From contig NC_091677.1 in NCBI RefSeq assembly GCF_042453785.1, positions 6,171,501-6,235,500 on the forward strand: 64,000 bases of DNA, read 5' to 3'. Position 1 is the stretch's first letter. Every line of letters starts with the position of its first letter. The position numbers and the translations under genes are program-made. The notes under the pieces are model-generated. The model searched no databases, was not told the origin of the DNA, and saw only the letters and a program-made list of their open reading frames with translations. The DNA comes from Malus domestica. Its lineage: Eukaryota; Streptophyta; Magnoliopsida; Rosales; Rosaceae. Below, piece by piece: positions 25,301 through 36,814 of the stretch.

Positions 25301-28300
25301 ATCAAACACAGAAAAATCCCAATTTTTTTTTTCAATTTACAGAGGCGTCATCAATTTTTGCAAATCGACGTCAATCGCTCTTGCAGAAGAAAGCAACAAA
25401 CTTGCCGGCGCATCTTCCTAGCGGAGCGCTTGAGGCCTCGAGGAGGACGCCATGGTCAGTGCTCAAAATTAAACCCACACCACCAAATCAATCGAAGTTT
25501 TCCTGCAGTGGCAGTCGTCGTCCTCCCTAGGCTTACGGTGATAGCCTGGCTATGGTGATGGCGCCGGAGAAGAAGGTGGAGCGCAGAGGGACTGGGTGTC
25601 TGGGTTTAGCAAGCAAAAATTGGGAATTGGACGTAGGCCTCATTTCCTTTCTAGTCCCTGTTAATACCAAGCGAAAGCTTGGGATTAGATAAACGGCTTT
25701 AGTGAAGTGCGGCGGGACTCGTAGTCGAGGCGAGTCCCACTTATGTTAGTCCAACAACTTACCAAACATGGGATTATAGTCTTGCTTAAGACAGTCCAAG
25801 CCAGTCCCTCTTAAGGAGTTGCAACAAACGCGCCCTTAAGGGTTATATGTTTGGGGAGCATTTTGTGCTCACCACCTGCTCACCATACACCTAATTAATT
25901 GACAAGTGTCATTTCACTTAATCTTGGTTAATTTTTTTTTCAAAATTGAAAAACTAACATTTAATGTGAAAGTTAACTAAAATTAAGTGAAATAACACGT
26001 GTCAATTGATTAGGTGTATGATGAGCATACATCATAGTTTATGGTAGTGAGCAAAAATGCTCCCATATGTTTGTGATATTGTGTACAATGTATAGTAATA
26101 AACATTAAAGGCTTATTTACAACAACTCCTGAACTCAGAAGACATTCTTACTTTGCCCCATGGACTTAAATCGTGTCACCTAACTCATGGACAAGCACAA
26201 CCTAACATAAAAATCTTGCTTCAAAAGAATATTTCATTGAATTAATGATTGGGCTTGTATTCTTATCTTGATAGGTATCCGCATAAAACCTCTTCCTCCC
26301 ATCAACAAGGAAAAACATGAAGGTGACCAAAAAGAGAATCAAGGGCATCATCTCATTTCCTCAGGTATTTTACATGTCTGCAATCCAATTTAATTTTTGT
26401 TAATGCCATGCCAATGCTACTACAAAATATATGAACACAAAATACTTCAAACACAGAAAATAAACAAAATGGGCAGACTATAGTGCCCCTTAAAACCGAA
26501 ATAGAATAAGGCACCTTAATTTCACCCACAACCTTCCATTCTTCTCGGCCCAGGACAACCTTGACTCACCTTCCCCCTCCCCAGTCTTCCACATACATAC
26601 ACAAAATGTAATTAAAATTCCAAATCTAGAGGAGAGGATCATTTTTACCTCTTGGGTCGAGGTCCTATTCCGGCAAGTTTGGCCAAAAATCCCGCTGTCA
26701 CCATTTCCTAGATCTGAAATTGAGGAAATTCCGCCACGAATTTGTAGAAACTAACTTGGGAATTGAAAAGAGGACCGGAAGAGTTTCTGAAGGTATAATT
26801 TGACAGTCGTTGGTGACCGGTGGACGTCGACGCTGCTTGTCTTTACTGGGTTGCTGTTGCAGCGTGAAAGGGAAGCGGAAGAGAGAGGATGCGGGAGGGA
26901 GGAGGGAGAGAGAATGGTTTTCTAAAATTTTAAACCTTATTTATTAAGTTCACCTTTCAGACTCCTCCCAAGTCCCAAATCCTTCTAACGCGCGCAGCGC
27001 AGCACAGCAGCGGGTCCGCGACATCCAAGGTTTTAAATAAGATCTCAGTTTATCAGCTGAAGTTTTTAACATTTTATTATTTTATACTTTTTTTTTTCAT
27101 TTCAATCTGGAACATAAATCATAATTTTAAAATATTTTTATACATCTATTAAATTTTTCGTTAGAGTTTCCGTTAACTACTGACGTGGGACCTACCTAAA
27201 CACTGACACATCGACTACACTTTTGAAAGTGTAGGGGTTCTTAAGTCCTTGGGTCCTTCCACCTATTGGATTAGTCTTTTGGGTTAGGCTCTTCCCTTGG
27301 GCTTGAGTACTTAACATTGGTATCAGAGCCTAGGTGCCCGACGCTGCGAGTCTCGGTGATGTGACGTGCCGCCTCGTGATTACCGCCTTGGGAGTATGAG
27401 CTCCAAGGGACTTGGTGACGAGGGACTGGGCGACGTGATTATCGCTGTGGGCGTCGGGTCTTCTGAAGAGTGGTGTAATGTTATGATCCCACATCGACTA
27501 CACTTATGAAAGTGTAGAGGTTCTTAAATCCTTGGGTCCTCTCACCTATTGTACTAGTCTTTTGGGTTTGACTCTTCCCTTGAGCTTGAGTACTTAACAC
27601 TCAGATCTGTTTCTCCCTCTCCAATATCTTCCTCCAAATTCCAAACCCTAATTCTCACAAACCAGCGCAGAGACCTCCATTGTCCCCAATCCGCACCGTC
27701 TCGCACTCTCCCGACGCTGATAGCAGTGTCAGTGTGAGGCGTTTGAAGCAATTTATCTTCAATTTCAGTTTACCAGTGCACGAGTTAGGCTTTTGAATGT
27801 TCTCCGGCAGATGGCGATTTAGTTCCTGAAGCTTTTGTTCTCTGCGGAGTCGTGAGAGTCTAGGTTTTATACGGAAGAATGCAGAGCTCTGCGCCGGCTC
27901 AACCAAAGGTGATATTGCAATGGCTTCACAAGGAAATGGGGTACCGGTCTTTGGGTCCGTACAGTGCTGCTTCTAGCAAATCGCAATTGCCCTCAATTCA
28001 TTTGCTGAGGAATATATTTTTTTGATAGGATTTACTGAGGAAGATTTGCCGTGGGAATATGATACCATTTGGAATTTCTTGATTACCCATTTAGGTTTAG
28101 ATTTTTTAAATTTTTAATTATTATTTTTAATTATTTTTAATTATTTAATGTTCACATGAGCCAAATTGACATATGGCTTCCAATCATAGATTACGTAGAC
28201 GCGACGTCATCAGATAACAAAGGTTTTGATGGAAAACTTGACAAATAGATGAAAGTTTCATAGAATTATGACCTTAGATACTAGATTGGGACGAAAAAAA

Positions 28301-31300
28301 CTTGATGTATGAAATATTGAAAAACAATGAACTTTAAAATAGTAAACTAAGATTTACTCTTTTAAATATTTAATTTTACAAAAATATCGATAACTCATTT
28401 TATGGATATATTGACATATATTACATACAGAGCAAATTGGATTAATCATCCTCGTGGTCATAGGGAACTTATTCGATGGTCCATGTGGTAAAAAAATTAA
28501 GAATTAAATCTATGTGGTCAAGATCGTCAGTGAATTTAATCCAAAAAAAAAATTCTATTAAAGAAAAGCAAGGGCAAAATTGCATTTTCAACTTCAGTTC
28601 TCATATGGGAGCTCGGCAGAGCTCTTAATTTCTTCCCCGGAAGCTTCTTCGTCGACTTGGCAGCGAAATTCTTCTCCTTCGGCACCTCAATCGCCGATGC
28701 AGTCCCCCATATGACGCTGTTCACGAACTGAGTCCTGCTCTCACCGCCGATCTCTCCTTTTTCTGTTTCTTTCCTATGTCCTTACTTTTTATATATTGGG
28801 TGCTTAAGGAATGGTACCATCTTTGACCCAATTTCATCGTAGCTGGAGAAAGTATTAAATTAAAAGCATAAGTCATCACTAATCTATAGGGGTAGGGGCA
28901 CATACAAGATAGGGAGGGTGTTAGGTCCGAAAAATCTATCCAACTCTACGAATGAGAAATCTATTTGGATCCTCTTGGTAAGGATCCTAGAGATCATCAA
29001 ATCACATCCGTTCATCGTACATCGTGAGTTAGAAATTATTGTAAATTTTTTTATTTAAAATTGAATATAAACAGTACCCGACGAAAACTCACATCCGTTC
29101 ATCCCAGTTTCAAATTCTTCTTTCCGAGAAGAAATTGTTGAAATGTCTCACATCAACTGTATCTATGAGAAAAGAAGAGTTTAAATATCCTAACTCTACA
29201 TTAATTAACACCGAAACGTTTTGTGATAAAACCTCACACCTGACGGATTGTACAGGTGGTAATTACCAAGTTTGGGACATTATCGGTGTTGTTGGAAGTG
29301 GGCCCTCGGCTCGTCTCACTGATAATTCTACATAATATCAGAGCCAGGAAGCGGGCCAATAATGTAGTCCCGTCTCACTGATAAATACCTATGTATTTAT
29401 TCAAACATCCACACAAAATTGTAATTCACTTTCCTCATGTTGTTCAATGACTTTCATGTTTCATGTGGTGCATATGTGTACGAACTTGTGTTTAAAAATG
29501 AGGTAGATTGTATGAATTTTCATTATTTATTGGAATTTGAATAGAATGTTTTTTTTTTGTCATCAAATTTGACATGTAATGCAGGAATGACTTTATTCCG
29601 AGGACTACTGGCGAATCTCCAAACACTTTTGGGTAGGCCAGATACACTTTCATATCGTTAATTGATTTTTTGATGATATTTTTACTAATAGTCAACTAGA
29701 ATCTGCGTACACTTGTTTTTTTTTCTTTTTTTAATTAGAAGGAGAGAGGGAAAGAGAGAACGTGGATGGGAGTGAGAGTGGGAGTGTCAGGTTTTTGTTT
29801 TGTTTTTGTTTTTTTTTAATGTTAGATATGTCTTAACATAATCTGTAGGTTATGCTTCAATAAATTAAAAAAAATTAGGTTATGTGAAATTATGTTATTG
29901 CTCATAATTTTTTGTATAAAAGAAAACTAAATGGTCTTTTCACCTTCTTTTAGTTGACAGAGGGTTCTATTAATATAGGTAGTTTAGATATTAATTTAAA
30001 ATGATTGTAACTTTGTATTTGTTTTTAATAAACTTAGGAATCACTCATATATATCAAAAGAAATTGATGCATGAGCGGGTCCAACAATTTCTACCTCTCA
30101 TGTGGAAAGCGAGCGAAGGAGATGGGAATATTTTAAAAAGACAAAAATTGATCAAAGCATTGTGCGTGGCAGCAGAACGAGGGCATGTGGAGTATATTTT
30201 TTCTTTTCTCAAATGTTCCACATTGGACTTTGATGCAGTTCAGAATGAAAAAGGCCAAAACCTGTACCAAATTGCCGCTGAATGCCGTCACCACAAAATT
30301 TATAATCTTATACATGTCCACGATCAGTTGCGCAAGAATGGTATAACATTATACTTCTATCCTACTGCCGAAATGAATAGAGTGGGGACAACAGAATCCT
30401 ATCTGGGGAAGAAAGATGACTTTGGGAATAATATGCTACATACGGTAGCAACTATTAGCCCATCGTCACAAATTCATGACATTCAAGGTGCAGCTTTGCA
30501 AATGCAAAGAGAACTACAATGGTTTAAGGTGACTACTTATCTATCTATCCAACTACATAAGCTTATATTTATGAAATATTTTGCCTACATGTTGGTTTAT
30601 ATATATATATTTTTTGTGACTATAATTTTCTCCTACTCCTTCACATATTTTTGCTACTTATTTATTCAATTTCAAAGAAAAAGAAGAGAAAGCATAAATT
30701 ACTCTCTTTAAAAATAAAAAATTAAAACAAAAATTTTGTCCACATGCACAAGACGAGAAAAAAAAATGAAAATAAAAAGGGAAACATTATTATTTAACTA
30801 CCTACTTTACTATCATCCTACATGCTTAACTATTGATTTTGGGTTATCTGGTGTCTCAAACGACAAAAGTTCAAGGATTTATATGAAGAGATAAAGATTT
30901 CAAAGTCACATCCATAAATAATTTTGTCAAAAAAAAAAATGCAGGAGGTAGAGAGGATTGCAAATCCCATGGATCTTGAATCTGTAAACAAAGATGATAA
31001 GACACCACGAAAAGTATTTACGGAGAATCACAAAGAATTGGGGAAGGAGGCAGAAAAGTCAATGAAGGAAATAGCAACTTCTTGTACAGTTGTAGGTGCT
31101 CTCATTGTCACCATCATGTTTGCTGCAGCATTCACAGTTCCTGGTGGAAATGATAAAAATGATGAAAAGGCAGGTCCTCCTACATTCTTAACTAATAAGG
31201 TATACACAACTTTTATAGTTTTAGATGCAATCTCACTCTTTTCTTCGACAACCTCTGTTATCATGTTTTTGGGCATTCTCACGTCACGTTATTTTGAAGA

Positions 31301-31562
31301 TGATTTCTACAAATCTTTGCCCATAAAAATGATAATAGGCCTTCTCACCCTCTTTTTATCTATCGCCACAATGATGATTGTTTTTTCTTGTGGCCTTTAC
31401 ATTATGCTTGACGAGAAATCCTCCATTGTTGTCCCAAGCATTTTGCTTGCCACTGTTCCAGTTACCTCCTTCATCTGGATGCAATTTCCGTTGCTTGTTG
31501 AGTTATTCATATCTACTTTTGGACGGGGAATATTTTACAGGAACCAGAAAAAATTGTTTTGA
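22388..31562 (+). CDS. Ankyrin-repeat PGG-domain membrane protein with a gag-like N-terminus
   Basis: Eight exons join in one open frame of 773 aa: 22388-22736, 22982-23071, 23444-23929, 24020-24169, 26275-26364, 29585-29632, 30038-30528 and 30945-31562. The first six introns are phase 1, the last phase 0, all GT-AG. Residues 1-95 resemble the DUF4219/UBN2 (copia gag) N-terminus: [19 protein letters not shown], then TAKEAWDTL. An acidic SDED/SDEN repeat follows at about 97-115. Ankyrin-like repeats occupy about 150-350 ([12 protein letters not shown]) and 440-545 ([22 protein letters not shown]). The last exon is a PGG domain with VPGG at 633-636 and four predicted membrane helices. The family includes ITN1 and ACD6 relatives, acting at membranes in stress and defence; the specific role is unknown. 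Introns 4 and 5 are swollen by mobile elements. Confidence 0.85.
24483..25835. mobile_element. Harbinger-like non-autonomous DNA transposon, TSD TTA
   Basis: Ends GGGGGCGTTTGTTGC and, inverted, GGGCGCGTTTGTTGC, flanked by TTA at 24480-24482 and 25836-25838. The 3-bp TTA target site fits PIF/Harbinger. It is 1353 bp with no transposase. The interior has short repeats of AAGCTGGATTGG/TTAGACTAG near both sides of a nested MITE. It lies in intron 4 of the ankyrin-PGG gene. Confidence 0.75.
24561..24940. mobile_element. Tourist-like MITE nested in the Harbinger-like element, TSD TAA
   Basis: 380 bp with imperfect terminal inverted repeats (GGGCTGGTTTGG versus GACCTAGTTTGG, continuing to GTGCTT-A-run segments), flanked by TAA at 24558-24560 and 24941-24943. 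The interior also forms an inverted structure around AGCTTATTCTCACAGC-like segments. Confidence 0.7.
25854..26064. mobile_element. MULE-type MITE with 9-bp TSD ATATGTTTG
   Basis: 211 bp, starting GGGAGCATTTTGTGCTCACC and ending with its inverted counterpart GAGCAAAAATGCTCCC. The 9-bp direct repeat ATATGTTTG at 25845-25853 and 26065-26073 points to the Mutator superfamily. A diverged relative is at 54866-55140. Confidence 0.82.
27203..27599 (+). mobile_element. TRIM (terminal-repeat retrotransposon in miniature)
   Basis: Two ~115-121-bp LTRs (about 27203-27316 and 27479-27599) share CACATCGACTACACTT and end GAGTACTTAACA. The primer-binding site TTGGTATCAGAGCC at 27317-27330 follows the first LTR directly. 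The internal region is only about 160 bp and non-coding. The left edge of the first LTR is degraded, so no TSD could be assigned. It sits in intron 5 of the ankyrin-PGG gene. Confidence 0.82.
27879..28099 (+). pseudogene. AUG5: AUGMIN subunit 5 (HAUS5-like) N-terminal fragment
   Basis: The ATG at 27879 opens a 48-codon frame with [19 protein letters not shown] and SKSQLPSI, the N-terminus of the plant AUGMIN complex subunit 5, which helps nucleate microtubules. It stops after an insertion with a short repeated TGCTGAGGA-like segment. The match resumes as [12 protein letters not shown] and then, one frame over, IWNFLITH to about 28095. Preceding sequence (27600-27878) looks like its 5' UTR. 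Only the first exon is present, inside intron 5 of the ankyrin gene, so this is a captured or duplicated fragment. Confidence 0.8.
29136..29332 (+). repeat. Probable LTR of another small retroelement
   Basis: A segment starting TGTTGAAATGTCTCACATC and ending AATTCTACA is followed at once by TAATATCAGAGCC, a slightly altered tRNA-Met primer-binding site. No second LTR was found. It lies near the end of intron 5 of the ankyrin gene. Confidence 0.5.
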
Positions 31563-32740
31563 ATTCCTATGTTATCTTTAGTTGGGTTTGGATTTGCTAC
31601 TTTTTAAAAAACTTGTAAAGAGAAGCCAATTTATGCACTTTCTATTTGTCCAATTATGTATACGCATTCTATTCGACAATTGTGTATGCGCTTTCAATTT
31701 GACAACTATGTATGCGCTTTCGATCCTTAAAGAATTTCAACTTCAATTTATATTTTTGAGTTTTCTTTATTGATGAATTTCTATTTTGAGTTAGTTACTA
31801 AGACAAGCTATATAGGCTCTACTTTAGTGTCGATAATATGAATTCATTGAAGAAATCCCAAAAGGGGGAAAAGTACATCAAAGACATAACAATTAAAATA
31901 CCGGAGGACATGCGGACGTGGTAGTTCATTGCGTGACAGGACCAAGACCATAGACATCATATTTATGAAAATTACATATACATCTAAGAATGTTTTTAAC
32001 TTTGAAAAGACGATTCACGTGTTACTAGCTTAAAATGTGTTTCAAACATGAGAAACCTTTCCACAAATGTTATCAACATTAACAACAATAGATGTATTAT
32101 GACATGTAATATATCAGCTTGTATATCGAATAAGAAAAAATTAGTATCCGGTCCATATCTACTTATGTTCATTAACTGAGACCTTATTAGTTTTCAGATT
32201 TTGATCGAGTCTCTAGCATAAATGTATTAATGCTTTTACATGTCAGTTACATAATTTTTTAAAATAAAAATTTAGTAATTGATCTACGGTTTTAATACTC
32301 ACACCTCAATTAAACTTATAACTAAGTTTCAATTCAAAACATTTCCAAAATAAAAAATAAAAGTTTGTACTCGTTAATTTTTTATAAAAGGATTGTACTC
32401 ATTTATTTAATTTTTCAATTTTTTGTAGTCTTAAATGTACCAATTCTTAAATATACCAATCTGTGATATGTAAAATGTACTATTTTTTAATACAAAATGT
32501 ACCCTTCAATTTTTTTCTAATCCATTTTTTAATCTTGTACGGGTGCATTCTTTTTTGTTTATTTGAAAATGTATTCATGTCAAGTTTAATCGAAAAAAAT
32601 CACAAATGTTATTAAGCATAATATCTATTATATTTTTTGTGGTTATGAAGAATGTACCCATGTTTTGGTACAATAATTTTTTGGTTAATTTTGATGAATG
32701 TACCCATGTGTGTGTGTGTATATATGTTATAGATATTATA
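31563..32740. other. Intergenic, AT-rich
   Basis: Region downstream of the ankyrin-PGG gene. No gene seen. From about 32420 to 32720 it contains a loose array around AAATGTACC/GTACCCAT motifs, related to the arrays at 38216-38590 and 56640-56830. A short TG microsatellite is at 32707-32725. Confidence 0.45.
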
Positions 32741-33170
32741 TTAAAGTGTGATTGTGTGTAAATCTTAGATAGAATTGGTTACTTGTTATTCTTTCCATAC
32801 TAGGATTGTATTTCCTTGGATGACAATGATTCTTCACCTGTTACTACTATAAATAAAGTCACAGGTTGCGTAACTAATTGTAGTCTTAGTGTGATTAGTT
32901 AGGCTTGATTAGTTAGTAATCATTATTGGGAAATGTATATAAACTCAATGGTAACTCTCATTCAATTGTAACTCTTATATGGTATCACCCGCCTCTCTGC
33001 CTAACTGCTTCTCTTCCATCCTGATCTGCTTCCTGCGATTTTCTCTGTTCTTCCAAATCTGAATCGTCTTCTTTTCTGATCTTCTTGATCTTCTACCACT
33101 TCTCTGATATTGCTCAGCAATTCGATGGCGTCTTGAAGTTCTTCGCTTGTGAATCCAGAGGTCATCGTGT
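32741..33170 (+). mobile_element. copia remnant B: LTR and primer-binding site, gag mostly deleted
   Basis: LTR-like sequence (TTGGTTACTTGTTATTC to TTGTAACTCTTA) is followed by TGGTATCA at 32980-32987 and a leader matching 4645-4840. Sequence corresponding to most of the gag of remnant A is missing: the match breaks near GAGGTCATCG and resumes at the AAAGACTACA segment. It is the paralogue of 4500-5140 in the duplicated block. Confidence 0.65.
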
Positions 33171-33239
33171 GAAAAAGACTACAGCATACACATCAAGGTG
33201 GGTCTTAGTATGATAAAAAATTTCATAGTCCTCTTTGTC

Positions 33240-33910
33240 TCGTGGGTTTTCTGCGTGATCTGTCATAGGTGCTTGGGAGCATGGCATATATTTCAAAGGG
33301 TAGATACTCCAAATTTGAAAGTATTGTCTTCTTTTTCTATCTATACCGTGGAAACATTATAATTGTACGAGCTGGAAATTCGAATGGGAACTGCAATGTT
33401 ATACCACTCGATATATTCAGTTACACCACAAGCTTGATTCCTTTGCGGAAATATGGTGATTTGATCTAAAGCAGATGTAGGCCAGAGAAATATCTTTGAC
33501 ATGGGAAAGTTACAGAAGTCTACTAGTGTGCCACGGTATTGCAGGGAAGTTGGGCAGAGAAGCAGCACTGCAAGGAAAAACAGTTTTTAGGACAAAATAT
33601 TTGGCCACGGAAGTAGGACAAGGGTTAACTTACAAGTAACTTCACTTGAATCTTTGCTTATGTACAGGTACTTAATTACTATCTATCTTGCTTTTACTTG
33701 TTTTTACTTCTCTTTGATTGTGTTTATTTCACTTTGGTGGATTGTGCGTTGGCTCTGCAGGATGAAGCTAGCTAGGAGCCTTTACCATGAGGACTTTGCC
33801 ACACCCTTGCTACTGAAGCAAGTTGGGTCATCAACTCTGTCAATTACCGTTTAGCCCCTGAAAGCCATCTCGCCCGGTCTGCTGCATATAATGATAGATT
33901 ATTTGTGCGT
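33240..33910 (+). pseudogene. carboxylesterase remnant B
   Basis: Paralogue of 5190-5800. At about 33765-33900 it reads SLYHEDFATPLLLKQ and, one frame over, VINSVNYRLAPESHLA, the carboxylesterase segment around the conserved NYRLAPE motif. An upstream piece reading MAYISKGRYSKF (33284 on) also matches copy A. No complete open frame. The remnant ends at the LTR element starting at 33988. Confidence 0.6.
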
Positions 33911-33987
33911 TTGAACGAGTGATTTTAAACAGATGTATTTACTTGAGATTTTGATAGATTTTATAACAGTTATAAATTCATGGAGTT

Positions 33988-34398
33988 TGTTGATGCACAA
34001 AATCGGAGGGGTCTTGGAACAACGTAAATCCGACCGTGAATCTGCAAGAAAGTAAAGAACACAAGATGTATCGTGGTTCACCCCAATGTTTGGGCTACGT
34101 CCACACTAATGTTGATATTGTTTCACTCTGAATGATGAATATACAAGAAGGCTAGAGGCAGTGTGCTCTCTAGCCTATTTTCTATGTGCTCTATGACCTA
34201 AGCCTTGCCCTCAAACTTGGCCTCCCTTAATGAGGAGAGTGTGGAGTCCTTTTATAGAATAAGGGCTCTTCACTTATTACATATTTGCCCATTCCTTTAT
34301 TACATAATTACATTTGAGTCCCCCGAGTATTTATACGAGGTCTAAATACGGAGGCCCTAAGTATGGTAAATACGGAGGCCCTAAGTATGATACAAACA
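33988..34398 (-). repeat. 3' LTR of the LARD-like element
   Basis: 411 bp direct repeat of 37237-37568. The two LTRs are closely similar; the right one lacks about 80 bp present here around 34240-34310. Confidence 0.88.
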
Positions 34399-34617
34399 GT
34401 AGTCTCCCAAGTCTTCAGTCAAGAGAGTCTTTTAGCTGGAGACTTGAAATTCAGTCCATGTGTGGGCCGAAGTAACTAGATATCGTCTAGAACTGAATAC
34501 TCGATATGAGGCGGTGTTTAATGTGAAATGGTGCTCAACTAGAAGTAGCACATGTTGCAAGGCTGCTCGGCTTGTGGCTTATGTTGCCTTGGTTGGCTCG
34601 ACTTGTGGCGTTGAAGG

Positions 34618-35640
34618 TGAGGGAGTCCCTTTTATAGAATAAAGGCTCGCTCATCAATACATAAATGATGGGCTAGAGTTGATGCTCGCGGCGATACTCT
34701 CTAATGATGGTGAGGGAGTCCTTTTTATAGAATAAAGGCTCGCTCCTCAATACATAAGTGATGGGTTAGAGTTGATGCTCGCGGCGAGTCGGTTGCTCAG
34801 CTCACGGCGATGCTATCTAATGATGGTGAGGGAGTCTCTTTTATAGAATAAGGGTTCGCTCCTCAATACATAAATGATGGGTGCTCTCTAATGAAAGTGA
34901 GGGAGTCTCTTTTATAGAATAAGGGTTTGCTCCTCAGTACATAAATAATGGGCTAAGTCCCCCAAGTATTTTTCATGAGGCCCAGTTGCGGAAGCCAAAT
35001 ATATGGTACATAATGTAGTCCCCCAAGTCTTCAGTCAATAGAGTCTGTTGGTTGGAGACTTCAAATTGAATACATGTATGGGCAGAAGTGGCGGTTGTTC
35101 GGATGCGGTATTTGTATACCCTGCACTGAAGCTTTGTAGATGAAGCTTTGCAAGTGAAGCTTTGAAGCTGGAGCTTTTGTAAATGAAGCTTTTGAAGCTA
35201 GAGCTCTCGAAGCTGGAGCTCTGTAAATGAAGCTTTCAAAGCTGATTGATATGAGTGATGCTCATGAATGTTTATGTTGATTGATATTAGTGATGCTCAT
35301 GGATGTTGACATGAGTAATGCTCATGAATGTTGACATGAGTGATGCTCATGAATGTTGACATGAATGATGGTCATGAATGTTTATGTATGATTGGTATGA
35401 GTGATGCTCATGAATGTTTATGTATGATTAACATGAGTGATGCTCATGTATAATTTTGGAGTACTGGACGTACTTTTGATCACCTGGTTGGTGATAATAG
35501 CAGCAGGATGCCGAATAATTTTTTTGTAGTACTGGACATACTTTTGATCACCTGGTTGGTGATAATAGCGGCAGGCTGCCGAATAATTTTTTGTAGTACT
35601 GGACGTACTTTTGATCACCTGGTTGGTGATAATAGAGAGT
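34618..35640. repeat. Four adjacent minisatellites inside the LARD-like element
   Basis: Four units starting GAGGGAGTC and containing TTTTATAGAATAA lie at 34618, 34712, 34828 and 34898. A GAAGCTTT-based array follows at 35126-35245, then an array of GAGTGATGCTCATGAATGTT-type units at about 35245-35455. Three 67-68-bp units starting GTACTGGAC and containing TTTTGATCACCTGG begin at 35461, 35529 and 35596. Unit lengths and sequences are unrelated between arrays. Confidence 0.88.
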
Positions 35641-36497
35641 CTGGCTCTTTTGGGCATATGGGCCTTCGCCCTCCACATAACATTACAACCCATTATTTTG
35701 GGCTTGCCCTTTTTTTTATTTTTATTTTTTATTTTTTTTATTATCCTCTGATGGGGTTATACAGATGTGTCTGAAAGATAAATAAATCACATCATTCAAA
35801 AATAAATCTGACCCTCTGCTCAATGGGTCATGCCCATAATTCCCTTTTTTGCATGCTATCACCACCGCAATTATGTTTGCTTCTTCTTATTTTCTTTTGC
35901 TTTCTGCTTTTACTTTCTGCTTTTCTTGATCTCTTTTCCACCGCACCTCTCTCTTTTGCTTTTGTGTTTCCTCTGCAACTTTGAAGCTTGCATCGCTTGA
36001 ACCGACGAATAGGACTCATTAGTGACAGCTTGCACCTCTCTCTTTTGCTTTTGTCGTTCTCTTTTCCACCGCACTTCTCTCTTTTGCTTTTGCTTTCTCC
36101 TTTTATTATTCTGTTGCTGCTCCTCCTGCTGCTGAATCCCACCAAAGAACGACTTTTGGCTTGTTTGAAAACGACCACTGCATCCCTGAAACCAGGCCGT
36201 CGTAGAGCGTCTTGGCTAACAGGCCGCCATTGTTCATCATTTTCACGGAAGAAAACAAGGGTTTTGTGACAGACTGGTGCTTTTACAACCAACAACTCTC
36301 TATCTCTCTGCAAATACAGAACACTGAAACCATGCTAGAAGAAAATTGAAGTTAGTAGCAGGCCTCAATTCCAGTTGGAACAGGAAATCGGGGAACATTT
36401 TCGGCTCCTCTCTATCCTTAATTCCTTGCTGGGTGTCTTTAGTATTTTTCATCCAATCGAAAACCTGACTCGAAAAAAGCTCTTGAACTTGGGGATA

Positions 36498-36790
36498 TCA
36501 GTCTCGTTTCTGTCCGTCAAAGTTGTCGTGGGTGAGCTCCTCAACGACGTAGTCTTGGCCGAGGAAGTTCCAACTCTGACCCGTGGAGCGCTTGGAGGCG
36601 AGCATTTTATTGGACAGAAAGGAAAGTCTCGGTCTTGGAGGACGGAGAGGGACTCCTAACCGACTGCGCCGGTGACGCCGACCACGGCGAGTTTTACAGA
36701 TTCACATGTTGGTGGTGTCGCTAGGAGAATCCGGATTGTTGGGGAGGAGACCCGAACCCGACTCGGCATAGTGGAAACAAACTCAATCAG
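36498..36790 (-). pseudogene. Aspartate-semialdehyde dehydrogenase N-terminal fragment inside the LARD-like element
   Basis: On the minus strand the frame reads MPSRVRVSS (end of a transit peptide), KLAVVGVTGAVG (NADP-binding glycine motif), an in-frame TAG at 36656-36658 where Gln is expected, then ESLSVLQDRDFPF, MLASKRSTGQSW and YVVEELTHDNFDG. It stops at 36498. This is the N-terminal nucleotide-binding part of the plastid enzyme of Lys/Thr/Met synthesis. It is in the same frame as the GDSL fragment upstream, so 37057-36656 is a 133-codon chimeric ORF. The catalytic Cys region is missing. Confidence 0.82.
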
Positions 36791-36814
36791 CACACTAACC
36801 AACCAATAAAAGTA

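Noticed and set aside
25171-25530. 119-codon open frame on the plus strand
   Set aside because: Lies inside the Harbinger-like element, encoded by pyrimidine-rich DNA, with no recognisable domain or splice context.
28536-28724. 62-codon minus-strand frame reading [17 protein letters not shown]
   Set aside because: Looks somewhat protein-like, but I could not assign a family and it has no exon context; too short to call.
35245-35640. Regular repeats that could suggest a CRISPR-like array
   Set aside because: Units are directly adjacent without unique spacers and the DNA is plant nuclear; these are minisatellites.
35828-36313. 161-codon minus-strand ORF rich in Lys, Arg and Ser
   Set aside because: Low-complexity product of repeated CTCTCTTTTGCTTTTG-type DNA inside the LARD-like element; no family similarity.
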